This document shows, in pieces, positions 1 through 7,988 of a DNA stretch of 64,000 nt. The stretch comes from Vannielia litorea (lineage in GTDB: Bacteria; Pseudomonadota; Alphaproteobacteria; Rhodobacterales; Rhodobacteraceae): assembly GCF_019801175.1 (NCBI RefSeq), contig NZ_JAHVJR010000002.1, positions 186,001-250,000 on the forward strand, written 5' to 3'. Under the pieces are notes generated by a model. The model saw only the letters and a program-made list of their open reading frames with translations, had not been told where the DNA came from and did not search any database. How positions within the stretch are numbered: position 1 is the stretch's first letter; each line of letters opens with the position of its first letter. A program made the translations under genes and the position numbers.

Positions 1-2
1 CC

Positions 3-404
3 TATGCTGCGTCTGCCGGAGGCGGCGCCACTCGCAACGGCAAGCCCCTGCACGTCACCGCCGCCCCAGGGCCAGATGATGTGACAATCGTCACCGCCAA
101 ACCCAACCTCGCCGATCACTATTGGCCCAACGGCACACCGCGCCACACCCGCCACTACCGCCCCTCGCTGGCCTATCGGCTCGCTCTAGTCGGAGAGGGC
201 CGTTACGACGCGATGGTCACGTTTCGAGATACCTGGGAATGGGATATCGCCGCTGGGGCGCTGATCGTGGAGGAGGCTGGCGGCATGGTCACTGACCGGC
301 ATGGTGCCCGGCTACAGTTCAACACGCCCAGTCGGCTTACTGCCGGAACCTTGGCCGCCAACCCGGCGCTTCATAGCGGTCTATTGCAAAGGATCATGCC
401 ATAG
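3..404 (+). CDS. cysQ: 3'(2'),5'-bisphosphate nucleotidase CysQ, C-terminal part
   Basis: The frame is open from the first bases of the window, so the N-terminal part lies upstream; 133 residues are visible. They carry the second signature of the inositol-monophosphatase family, WDIAAGALIVEEAGG, in which the Asp is a metal ligand. They also show the typical C-terminal ending with LTAGTLAANPALH. In this family CysQ removes the 3'-phosphate of PAP or PAPS and so clears the by-product of sulfate assimilation or sulfotransfer. An inositol monophosphatase proper is the alternative; the preceding YRLALVGEGRYDA stretch fits CysQ better. An internal GTG at 81 is not the real start, because the upstream codons are clearly coding. 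Confidence 0.85.
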   Translation, partial: YAASAGGGATRNGKPLHVTAAPGPDDVTIVTAKPNLADHYWPNGTPRHTRHYRPSLAYRLALVGEGRYDAMVTFRDTWEWDIAAGALIVEEAGGMVTDRHGARLQFNTPSRLTAGTLAANPALHSGLLQRIMP

Positions 405-463
405 GGCGGGACTTTTTTGGTTCTGACCCATTCGAAGCTTGGATACTCCGACCGTTTTCGGGC

Positions 464-919
464 CTATCCCAGACCTTTCGCGAGCCGGAAACCGATGCGC
501 TGAGCCTCGACCTCGCCCTTGGGCTTCGGCAGCGCTCGGAGCGTGACATTGAGCTGGGTCACATGCTGCACAAGCTGCATTCGCCCGCCCTCCATGTCGC
601 GACCATAAAAGCTAACGATGTCGGGCGCGAAAAAGCCGATCCCTTCAATGCGCAGCAACCCTGCTCCGCCATCCGTCATGCCCATGGCAATCTCTTCATC
701 GGGGTCGAGTTGTTCCTCGAAGTTCTGAATGTAGAGAATCAGCCGCTCATAGGCCCATTCGGCAGCCGACTTCTCCTCCGCCGGCCGCGCACACATGGCT
801 TGCGGTAACGGCTTCTGCTCTGCGGTCGCCGGGGCGTCCGGGTCGGCGTGGATGGCGCGTGACCGCAAAAGAGCTGCTTCCTCATGAGCTTCAGCAACCG
901 TTCGAATATCGTCGTTCAT
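464..919 (-). CDS. DUF6173-like conserved hypothetical protein
   Basis: A 151-residue soluble protein with no signal peptide or membrane helix. The N-terminal third is Ala/Glu-rich and probably disordered. The rest is a compact acidic domain with the stretch IEGIGFFAPDIVSFYGRD, which I associate with the DUF6173 family of Rhodobacteraceae; that assignment is from memory. Its ATG sits 3 bases after the stop of the metallo-beta-lactamase-fold gene, so it is the last gene of a leftward operon with the acyl-CoA dehydrogenase. No catalytic motif is visible and I assign no function. Confidence 0.7.
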   Translation of the reverse strand: MNDDIRTVAEAHEEAALLRSRAIHADPDAPATAEQKPLPQAMCARPAEEKSAAEWAYERLILYIQNFEEQLDPDEEIAMGMTDGGAGLLRIEGIGFFAPDIVSFYGRDMEGGRMQLVQHVTQLNVTLRALPKPKGEVEAQRIGFRLAKGLG

Positions 920-922
920 GGC

Positions 923-1957
923 TCAGACCACCCGGAAAACGTATGCATCACCGGGCCCAACCTCACGGCTGACCTTTCCGGTGACGTAGAGATGATTCAG
1001 ATGGCCCACTGCTTCGACGAGCGCCAGACCATAGGCATCGCCCTCAATCTTTCGGCCGAAGATCGGCTGGAAGCAATCGTGGGCAGTGCCTGGCGTTTCA
1101 GCGAGGTGCTCAAGCAGCCGGGCAAGGGCGGCATGGTGGTTATCTGCCATCTGCACCAATCGGGCGGGAAGACCTGTAAATGGCAGTTTGTGGCCGGGCA
1201 GCACGAGATGATCGTCGCGGGCGTAGGCTGAGAGGCGCTCGCAGCTCTCCAGCCACTCGCCCACCGGATCCGCCTCCGGCTCGGTCGGGTAGACACCGAG
1301 GTTGGGCGAGATCGACGGCAATAGCTGATCTCCTCCCAGCACAAGCGGGGCATCTTCGCACCAGAAGGTCGCATGATCAGGTGCATGGCCCTGACCCAGC
1401 CTGACACGCCAGCTGCGCCCGCCAAGCGTGATGGCGTCGCCCTCCGCGATCCGGGTGAACACGAGCGGCAGCGGAACAGTCATGTCGGCAAAGTTGAAGG
1501 GCCGCTCGTCGCAGCGCCGGGCATAGATGTCCGGGTTCATCCCGGCCCGCCGCCAAAAGAGCTTCTGGGCTTCCACGGGGCGATCCTGCTCATCGAGTTG
1601 GAGCATCCGGGCGGTGAGCCATGCGACCCGCGTAGCCACGATCTCAGCACCTTGTTCGGCGAGCCAGCCAGCAAGGCCGATGTGGTCGGGATGGTGGTGG
1701 GTCAACACCACCCGGCGCACCGGCTTGCCACCGAGCGGCCCGCTCAGCACCGCCTCAAGCTGCGCCCGCGCCTTCTTCCACGCCATACCGCTGTCAATCA
1801 GCGTCCAGTCATCACCTTCGTCGAGCGCATAGAGGTTCACATGGTCCAGCGCCATTGGCAACGGCAGGCGAAACCAAAGGATGCCCGGCGCGACCTCAAC
1901 GGCGTCACCGGGTGCAGGCGGGCTTTCCCATGGGAAAGTGAGGGGCTGAGCGTCCAT
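923..1957 (-). CDS. MBL-fold metallohydrolase
   Basis: A 344-residue member of the metallo-beta-lactamase superfamily. The zinc motif is LTHHHPDHIGLAGW (H-x-H-x-D-H) near residue 87. Later metal-ligand histidines are in GQGHAPDHATFW, with the Asp in VLGGDQLLP, and in VLPGHKLPF. The C-terminal ~80 residues form the helical extension with HLNHLYVTGKV seen in large MBL hydrolases. The gene starts 9 bases after the acyl-CoA dehydrogenase stop, in the same direction. A thioester or lactone hydrolase role beside an acyl-CoA dehydrogenase is plausible, but the substrate cannot be read from sequence. Confidence 0.85.
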   Translation of the reverse strand: MDAQPLTFPWESPPAPGDAVEVAPGILWFRLPLPMALDHVNLYALDEGDDWTLIDSGMAWKKARAQLEAVLSGPLGGKPVRRVVLTHHHPDHIGLAGWLAEQGAEIVATRVAWLTARMLQLDEQDRPVEAQKLFWRRAGMNPDIYARRCDERPFNFADMTVPLPLVFTRIAEGDAITLGGRSWRVRLGQGHAPDHATFWCEDAPLVLGGDQLLPSISPNLGVYPTEPEADPVGEWLESCERLSAYARDDHLVLPGHKLPFTGLPARLVQMADNHHAALARLLEHLAETPGTAHDCFQPIFGRKIEGDAYGLALVEAVGHLNHLYVTGKVSREVGPGDAYVFRVV

Positions 1958-1966
1958 GCCCCTGAG

Positions 1967-3673
1967 CTAGCCCGCGAGCTCCTCGTTGGAAAGGGCATCC
2001 ATCCCCTCGCCGCCCATACGGACCTCTTCGGCGAGACCGGCATGCTGTGGCAGGAGCCGGGTGATGTAGAACTGGGCGAGCCCATAACGCGGCCCCTTGT
2101 CGCCTTCGGCGCGGGCTGCGAGCAAATGATAGTGGGCCCCGAGCACACGGGCAAAGGCCCGCAAGTAGGCCACAGCCACGGCGCCACGGGCGTCCATGTC
2201 CATGCCCAGCAACGCCTCGGTCAACTCGCGCTGCACCTCGGCGGCATTCCACACCGCATCAGCCAGCCGCGGAAACTGGCCGCGTGCCTCTTCGGCGGCA
2301 TCTTCTATCTCCGAGATCACCGTCAGCGCGGCTTCGCCGCCATCCATCAGCTTGCGCCCGACGAGGTCGAGCGCCTGAATGCCATTTGTGCCCTCGTAGA
2401 TCGTGGTTACACGCACATCCCGGTAGAACTGCGCCGCTCCAGTCTCTTCAATGAACCCCATGCCTCCATGCACTTGGATGCCCATCGCTGCCACCTCGCA
2501 GCCCATATCGGTACCGTAGGCTTTGGAGATGGGGGTGTAGAGCGCAGCGCGGGCTGCCCAGCCCGCATCGCCAGTGGCGTTGGCCATGTCGAGCGCTACG
2601 GCATTGGCCAGCGCGATAGCGCGTGCCGCTTGGGTCTCGGCCTTCATGGTCATCAGCATCCGCCGCACATCGGGGAACTCGATAATGGAGCCGGAGCCAC
2701 CGACTTTGCCCTGCTTGCGGTCGGCAGCATAGGCGACGGCGGCTTGCGTGGCGGCTTCGGCCACCCCGATACCTTGGATGCCCACACCGAGGCGGGCGTT
2801 GTTCATCATGGTGAACATTGCGGCCATGCCCCCATGCTCTTGGCCCACCAGCCAGCCGGTGGCGCCGTCATATTCCATCACCGCCGTGGGGGAGCCATGA
2901 AGGCCCATCTTGTGCTCCAGCGAAACTACCCGCAGGCTGTTCCGCTCACCCAGTGTGCCGTCCTCTTTGGGTATATTTCGAGGCACCATGAACAGGCTGA
3001 TGCCCTTGGTGCCCGGCACGCCATCAGGCAGACGGGCAAGCACGAGGTGGCAGACGTTCTCGGCAAAATCCGCGTCGCCCCAACTGATGTAAATTTTCTG
3101 CCCGGTGATGCTATAGCTGCCATCGCCATTCGGCTCAGCCTTGGTGCGGAGCGCCCCGACATCCGTGCCGGCCTGAGGCTCGGTCAGGTTCATCGTACCT
3201 TGCCACTCGCCGCTGATGAGCTTGGGCAGGTAGGTGGCCTTCAGTTGATCAGAAGCATGATGTTCCAACGCCTCGATCTGGCCTTGAGTCAGCAACGGGT
3301 TCAGCGCCAATGAGAGGCAGGCGCCGTTCATCATTTCGTTCACCGATTCCATCAGCGCGATTGGCAAGCCCATCCCGCCGTGCTCCGGGTCTGCACTGAT
3401 GCCGATCCAGCCGCCCTCGGCGATGGCCTTGTAGCCTTCGGCGAAGCCGGGCGAGGTGCGGACGACGCCATTTTCTAGTACCGCTGGGTGCAGATCACCA
3501 TTGCGCTGGAGCGGCCCAAGAACCTCGGTGCAGAGCCTGCCAGCCTCGGTCAGGATGGCATCGACCATCTCTCCGCCTGCTTCGGCAAAGCGCTCGGTCT
3601 CGGTCACCTGCCCGTAGCCAACCACGTGGTTGAGCAGAAAGCGAAATTCATCTGTGGGCGCGGTATAGGGCAT
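1967..3673 (-). CDS. acyl-CoA dehydrogenase, DmdC-type
   Basis: A long acyl-CoA dehydrogenase of 568 residues; ordinary ones have about 380-400. It has the N-terminal helical domain, the FAD/substrate region with MNLTEPQAGTDVGAL and a C-terminal domain with VHGGMGFIEETGAAQFYRD. TTIYEGTNGIQ carries the probable catalytic Glu. The length and the extra C-terminal domain match the family that includes 3-methylmercaptopropionyl-CoA dehydrogenase DmdC. Related long-form dehydrogenases act on other acyl-CoAs, so DMSP catabolism is only one possibility. I chose the ATG at 3673, which has GAGGAGG 8 bases upstream, over a TTG two codons earlier that sits too close to this site. Confidence 0.88.
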   Translation of the reverse strand: MPYTAPTDEFRFLLNHVVGYGQVTETERFAEAGGEMVDAILTEAGRLCTEVLGPLQRNGDLHPAVLENGVVRTSPGFAEGYKAIAEGGWIGISADPEHGGMGLPIALMESVNEMMNGACLSLALNPLLTQGQIEALEHHASDQLKATYLPKLISGEWQGTMNLTEPQAGTDVGALRTKAEPNGDGSYSITGQKIYISWGDADFAENVCHLVLARLPDGVPGTKGISLFMVPRNIPKEDGTLGERNSLRVVSLEHKMGLHGSPTAVMEYDGATGWLVGQEHGGMAAMFTMMNNARLGVGIQGIGVAEAATQAAVAYAADRKQGKVGGSGSIIEFPDVRRMLMTMKAETQAARAIALANAVALDMANATGDAGWAARAALYTPISKAYGTDMGCEVAAMGIQVHGGMGFIEETGAAQFYRDVRVTTIYEGTNGIQALDLVGRKLMDGGEAALTVISEIEDAAEEARGQFPRLADAVWNAAEVQRELTEALLGMDMDARGAVAVAYLRAFARVLGAHYHLLAARAEGDKGPRYGLAQFYITRLLPQHAGLAEEVRMGGEGMDALSNEELAG

Positions 3674-3784
3674 CGACAAATCCTCCTCGGTCGGCCTTGA
3701 GGGGCCGTTCGCAGCAGCATAAGAGAGTTAACACCCGCCCCCAAGCGAAAGGGCGCAAGAACGCGGCGTCACGAGGGAGCCCCG

Positions 3785-4732
3785 ATGACCGAACGGCTGG
3801 TAGGCGAAGCAGGGCTGACACGCGCGATTGCGCTGTTGCGCGCTGGTGAGCTTGTGGCGATCCCGACCGAGACGGTTTATGGCCTCGCCGCCGATGCTCG
3901 AAACGGTGAGGCGGTGGCCGCGATTTTCGAGGTCAAGGGACGGCCCCGGTTCAACCCGTTGATCTCACATCTGGCGTCTTTGGAGGCTGCCGCAGAGGTG
4001 GGCGTGATCGAGGGCGCGGCTTTGGAACTGGCGCAAACATTTTGGCCGGGTCCGCTAACGCTGGTGGTGCCGCTGCGTGCTGACCCGGGCCTTTCGTCGC
4101 TCGTCACCGCCGGATTAGACACCGTCGCGCTCCGTGTTCCGGCCCTGCCGCTAGCCCATGCGCTGCTTACAGCGTTCGATGGCCCGCTCGCCGCTCCTTC
4201 AGCGAATCCTTCGGGCAAGATCTCCCCCAGCACCGCTGGCCACGTGGCCGAAAGCCTCGCAGGCCGCATCGCCGCAGTGCTGGATGGTGGACCTGCTGAG
4301 GTTGGCGTTGAAAGCACTATCGTCGATTGCTCCGGTCCCAGCCCACGCCTTTTGCGCCCCGGCGGTCTGCCGGTCGAGGCGCTTGAAGCTGCGCTTGGCG
4401 CACCCCTGAACCTCGAGGCGCCGACCAACGACACCGCTCCAAACGCGCCCGGCCAGCTTTCCTCTCACTACGCGCCGGGCAAGAAGGTGCTGCTGAACAT
4501 CACTAAACCGCCGGAAGATGCGCTGTTTCTTGCTTTCGGGCCGGGTTACCCGCATGCCAGCGCCAACCTTTCGCCGGGTGGCGACCTTCGAGAAGCTGCG
4601 GCTAATCTTTTCGCGATGCTGCATGCGCTGGACACTCAGCCCGGCTCAACGATCGCTGTCGCGCCAGTTCCACATCACGGACTCGGACTCGCAATCAACG
4701 ACCGCCTCACCCGGGCTGCCGCACCGCGATAG
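3785..4732 (+). CDS. tsaC: L-threonylcarbamoyladenylate synthase (Sua5/YwlC type)
   Basis: Makes threonylcarbamoyl-AMP from threonine, bicarbonate and ATP, the first step to t6A at position 37 of ANN-decoding tRNAs. The N-terminal YrdC domain has AIPTETVYGLAADA and KGRPRFNPLISH. The middle has ALRVPALPLA and APSANPSGKISPS. A C-terminal Sua5 domain follows the linker PGQLSSHYAPGKK, giving 315 residues and the longer Sua5/YwlC form rather than E. coli TsaC. GGGAG lies 6 bases before the ATG. The gene converges on mtaB, which acts on the same nucleotide. Confidence 0.93.
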   Translation: MTERLVGEAGLTRAIALLRAGELVAIPTETVYGLAADARNGEAVAAIFEVKGRPRFNPLISHLASLEAAAEVGVIEGAALELAQTFWPGPLTLVVPLRADPGLSSLVTAGLDTVALRVPALPLAHALLTAFDGPLAAPSANPSGKISPSTAGHVAESLAGRIAAVLDGGPAEVGVESTIVDCSGPSPRLLRPGGLPVEALEAALGAPLNLEAPTNDTAPNAPGQLSSHYAPGKKVLLNITKPPEDALFLAFGPGYPHASANLSPGGDLREAAANLFAMLHALDTQPGSTIAVAPVPHHGLGLAINDRLTRAAAPR

Positions 4733-4770
4733 CGCGCGCTCCGGTGCCTAAAGAGTTTAGATGGCGAGGC

Positions 4771-6027
4771 TCAAGCAGCCGTCAGGCGCGGGCCTTCGCT
4801 ACCAGTGATTGTAGCCGAGACCAGGGCGCCCTCAGGCTGATCACTGGAGAACTGTACCTCGGCAAACTGTTCCGTACGCCCCATGCGAGGTGACTCAGTC
4901 AATACGCTGTGGGTGCGGCCGCGCTGTGCGGCGAGGTGACGTTCGATGGCCTGCTCACCGGCTACACGAAGGCGCGCGGCACGGGATTTGATTTCCGGGC
5001 CAGGCACGGCGGGCATTTTGGCAGCGGGCGTGCCCGGGCGGGGGGAGTAAGGGAAAACGTGGAGCCAGGTCAGGTTACAATCTTCCACGAGGCGCAGCGA
5101 ATCCTCGAAATGCGCCTCGGTTTCGGTGGGGAAACCGGCGATGATATCGGCGCCGAAGGTCATTTCGGGGCGCAGCTTGAGCGCCTCTTCGGTGAAGCGG
5201 ATGGCGTCGTCGCGAAGGTGGCGGCGCTTCATCCGCTTAAGGATCAGGTCGGCGCCATGCTGGAGCGAAAGGTGGAGGTGGGGCATGAGTCGCGGCTCAG
5301 TGGCGATGGCCTGCATCAGGTTTTCGTCGACCTCGATCGAATCGATGGAGCTGATGCGCAGACGAGGCAGGTCGGGGACCAGCTTGAGGATGCGCATGAC
5401 GAGATCGCCCAGCTTGGGCTGTGCGGGCAGGTCGGCGCCCCACGAGGTGAGATCGACGCCGGTGAGGACGACTTCGTTGAAGCCTTTGCCGACGAGCCGC
5501 TTGATCTGCTCGACCACCACGCCCGCAGGCACCGAGCGCGAATTGCCGCGGCCGAAGGGGATGATGCAGAAGGTGCAACGGTGGTCGCATCCGTTCTGTA
5601 CCTGCACATAGGCACGGTGGCGGCCGAAGCCGTCGATCAGGTGACCCGCCGTATCTGTAACCGACATGATGTCGTTCACCTGCACGCGCTCGGTATCGCC
5701 GATGAAGTCGGGCGCGAGGCTGGCCCAGGTTTCAGGCTGCATCTTCTCGGTGTTGCCGACGACATGGTCAACCTCGGCCATCTCGGCAAAGGTTTCCGGC
5801 GCGGTCTGGGCGGCGCAGCCAGTGACAATGAGCTTTGCGTCAGGATTGTCTCGGCGCAGCTTACGAATATCCTGCCGGGCCTTGCGCACCGCCTCGGAGG
5901 TGACGGCGCAGGTGTTGACGATCACCGCGCCGTGCAGCCCGGCCTCTGCCGCCAGCTCGCGCATCGCCTCTGTCTCATAGGCGTTGAGGCGGCAGCCGTG
6001 GGTGGAGAAGATCGGAGCGTCAGCCAT
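4771..6027 (-). CDS. mtaB: tRNA t6A37 methylthiotransferase MtaB
   Basis: A radical-SAM methylthiotransferase that converts t6A37 to ms2t6A37. The N-terminal UPF0004 domain has STHGCRLNAYETEAM and supplies cluster cysteines with VNTCAVT and VTGCAAQ. The radical-SAM cluster motif is CDHRCTFCIIPFGRG near residue 148. A C-terminal TRAM-like segment follows. The STHGCRLN opening separates it from MiaB and RimO. I prefer the ATG at 6027, which overlaps the dapF stop by 8 bases; an in-frame ATG at 6048 would add seven residues. No strong ribosome-binding site is visible for either, so translation is probably coupled to dapF. Confidence 0.93.
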   Translation of the reverse strand: MADAPIFSTHGCRLNAYETEAMRELAAEAGLHGAVIVNTCAVTSEAVRKARQDIRKLRRDNPDAKLIVTGCAAQTAPETFAEMAEVDHVVGNTEKMQPETWASLAPDFIGDTERVQVNDIMSVTDTAGHLIDGFGRHRAYVQVQNGCDHRCTFCIIPFGRGNSRSVPAGVVVEQIKRLVGKGFNEVVLTGVDLTSWGADLPAQPKLGDLVMRILKLVPDLPRLRISSIDSIEVDENLMQAIATEPRLMPHLHLSLQHGADLILKRMKRRHLRDDAIRFTEEALKLRPEMTFGADIIAGFPTETEAHFEDSLRLVEDCNLTWLHVFPYSPRPGTPAAKMPAVPGPEIKSRAARLRVAGEQAIERHLAAQRGRTHSVLTESPRMGRTEQFAEVQFSSDQPEGALVSATITGSEGPRLTAA

Positions 6028-6835
6028 GCCAGACGCCATCAAAGACATGGGCTGTGGGGCCGGTCATCCAGACTCCCTCATCGTTCCAGTCGATCTGGAG
6101 CGTGCCACCGTCGAGTACGATCTCGACCGCGCGGCCAGTTATGCCCCGGCGGGCCGCTGCGACGGCGGTGGCGCAGGAGGAGGAGCCGGAGGCGAGTGTG
6201 ATGCCCGTACCCCGCTCCCACACCCGCATCCGCAGCCTGTCAGGCCCAATCAGTGAAGCAAACTGGACGTTGGTGCGCTGCGGGAAGAGCGGATCATGCT
6301 CAAAGCGCTGGCCCTCGGTTGCAAGATCCACTGCATCGGCATCCTCTACGAAGAAGGTGCAGTGGGGGTTGCCCATAGAGGTGGCCGTGGGGGTGCCGGG
6401 AAGTGGCAGCTCCAGCGTGTCCATCTCGCGGGCCAGAGGGATTTTCTGCCATTCGAGACTGGGCGGGCCCATGTTGACACTGACAATGCCGCCCAGATCG
6501 CGGGCGAGGTGGTTGCCGTTGGCCGTGGAGAGGGTGACATGGGTCACGCCCTTCTCTGCCATCAGGTACTGCGCAATGCAGCGGGTAGCGTTGCCGCACG
6601 TGGCCGAGGGCGAGCCATCGGCGTTCCAGAAGGTGAGGTGGCCGTCGCTCTCGCCGGTGTCGGTGATCACTGCGAGCTGATCGAAGCCAACGCCTCGATG
6701 ACGGTCGGCCAGTGCGGTGGCCAGATCGGGTGTTACAGCAACGCCCCCCGCGCGGTGATCGAGCACCACGAAGTCATTGCCAAGCCCGTGCATTTTCATG
6801 AAGGGCAAGCCGGAGGGAGGGGTCTGGTTGCGCAT
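6020..6835 (-). CDS. dapF: diaminopimelate epimerase
   Basis: Interconverts LL- and meso-diaminopimelate for lysine and peptidoglycan synthesis. The 271-residue protein opens with FMKMHGLGNDFVVLDHR. The two catalytic cysteines are in SATCGNATRCIAQ and in SGSSSCATAVAAAR, the latter slightly different from the usual GSGxCA form. TSMGNPHCTFF and NVQFA are also typical. It is the first gene of a leftward pair with mtaB. No clear ribosome-binding site precedes the ATG at 6835, and Met13 is a possible alternative start. Confidence 0.93.
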   Translation of the reverse strand: MRNQTPPSGLPFMKMHGLGNDFVVLDHRAGGVAVTPDLATALADRHRGVGFDQLAVITDTGESDGHLTFWNADGSPSATCGNATRCIAQYLMAEKGVTHVTLSTANGNHLARDLGGIVSVNMGPPSLEWQKIPLAREMDTLELPLPGTPTATSMGNPHCTFFVEDADAVDLATEGQRFEHDPLFPQRTNVQFASLIGPDRLRMRVWERGTGITLASGSSSCATAVAAARRGITGRAVEIVLDGGTLQIDWNDEGVWMTGPTAHVFDGVWHG

Positions 6836-6935
6836 GAGCGGGCATATACAGCGCGGGTGATACGCTTTCCAGTCCGGGATGCAAGATTCCCGCTTGACCC
6901 CTCTTTGGGGATTCCCTAGAGAGCGGGCCTCAAGT

Positions 6936-7011
6936 GGGCCGTTAGCTCAGTTGGTAGAGCAACTGACTTTTAATCAGTGGGTCGCAGGTTCGAATCCTGC
7001 ACGGCTCACCA
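6936..7011 (+). tRNA. tRNA-Lys (UUU)
   Basis: A full cloverleaf of 76 bases with CCA encoded. The acceptor stem GGGCCGT pairs with ACGGCTC, with one G-U at pair 2. The anticodon stem is ACTGA/TCAGT with loop CTTTTAA and anticodon TTT at 6969-6971. The T arm contains GGTTCGAATCC. It stands alone between dapF and the aldolase gene. Confidence 0.98.
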
Positions 7012-7049
7012 CTTGCACCGCAGAGGCGAATGGGCGGAGTGACCGGTGG

Positions 7050-7823
7050 TCATGTCTGGCTGCTGGCTCGGATGGCGTTGAAGCCGTGCATCAGTGCGTT
7101 GCGATAGACCCCGACATCGGTGGAATAGCAGATCAAGGTGCAGCCCTGCGAGATGCGCAGTTGCGCCTCGTCGGTATCGCCGACCACTCGCCCCACGGGC
7201 TTTCCAGCCGATTTGGCTGCCGCCATGATCCGATCGGTGGCGGCAATGAGCTTTGGATGATCCATCTCGCCGGGCACGCCCAGCGAAATAGAAAGGTCGA
7301 CCTGACCTATCCATAGGGCATCGCACCCCGGGAGCGATGCAATTTCTTCCACGCTCTCCAGACCCTCTGCGGTTTCGATCAAGGCAACGAAACTGGTTTT
7401 GGCATTGCCCTGCGCTATCGACTCCGGGATCGACAAAGGAGTGAAATCATCATGGGCCAAACCAAACGCTGCACTGCGGGTTCCGAGTGGCGGATATTTC
7501 ATGGCGTCGATGACACCCTGCGCCTGCGCGGCGCTGCCCATCATCGGTGGGATGATGCCCTGTGCGCCTGTATCGCAGGCGCGAGAAATATGGTGCGTTG
7601 CGCTGCTGGGCGGGCGGAGCAGGCTGGCGATGCCAGAGTCATGAAGAGCTCGCACTGTAGCCTTTGCCGTTTCGAACGACATGCCGCTGTGTTCCATATC
7701 GAGAAATACGAACTCACAGCCCGCACTCTTGAGCAGCGCACCAATGCCCGGCTGGGTGAACTCCCCGATGTAGGTCCCCATCTGAACGCTATGGTTTTGG
7801 GTCAAGTCGCGGAGGGATGGCAT
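7050..7823 (-). CDS. HpcH/HpaI-family aldolase
   Basis: A 257-residue class II aldolase of the HpcH/HpaI family, which cleaves or forms 2-keto-3-deoxy acids to pyruvate plus an aldehyde using a divalent metal. Family marks are FVFLDMEHSGMS (metal-site Glu), LLRPPSSATHHISRACD (substrate-binding Arg), GAQGIIPPMM, a second Glu in VALIETAEGLESVEEI and the metal Asp in ALWIGQVDLSISLG. AGAGG lies 6 bases before the ATG. It is divergent from the GMC oxidoreductase across a region with the repeated TGGWCC element, so the two are probably co-regulated. Confidence 0.88.
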   Translation of the reverse strand: MPSLRDLTQNHSVQMGTYIGEFTQPGIGALLKSAGCEFVFLDMEHSGMSFETAKATVRALHDSGIASLLRPPSSATHHISRACDTGAQGIIPPMMGSAAQAQGVIDAMKYPPLGTRSAAFGLAHDDFTPLSIPESIAQGNAKTSFVALIETAEGLESVEEIASLPGCDALWIGQVDLSISLGVPGEMDHPKLIAATDRIMAAAKSAGKPVGRVVGDTDEAQLRISQGCTLICYSTDVGVYRNALMHGFNAIRASSQT

Positions 7824-7902
7824 AGGGGGCCTCTGAAAGGGGAGCGGGTATCACAGGGTGACACGGAAGTCGGGTAAGTGCGAGGGCTGGCACCTGCTAA
7901 TT

Positions 7903-7950
7903 GGACCCCTCAAAGATGAAGAATGGTCCGGTGACGGCAGACCGATTGGC
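7903..7950. promoter_or_regulatory. candidate MocR-type operator, aldolase/GMC divergent promoter
   Basis: Holds GGACC at 7903, GGTCC at 7925 and CAGACCGATTGGC at 7938-7950. The stretch 7916-7950 aligns almost base for base with 11077-11110, upstream of the enolase-family gene: both start ATGAAGA-TGGWCC and end CAGACCGWTTGGC, with a middle differing by one base in length. A second-strand role is possible because the genes are divergent. Binding by the MocR protein encoded at 9586-11049 is inferred from position and repetition only. Confidence 0.5.
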
Positions 7951-7988
7951 GATTAGCCTCAGGGGCCGCAGGGTTAGGGAGCGCGTGC

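Noticed and set aside
1373..3313. 646-codon frame on the plus strand
   Set aside because: It is antisense to the MBL and acyl-CoA dehydrogenase genes, has no family motif, and arises from GC-rich codon bias.
6936..7100. Integration site at tRNA-Lys for the catabolic island
   Set aside because: I saw no repeat of the tRNA 3' end at the island's far side and no integrase or transposase in the window.
6879..7316. 145-codon frame over the tRNA-Lys gene
   Set aside because: Its middle (GPLAQLVEQLTF...) is the well-known translation of a tRNA gene, so it is not a protein.
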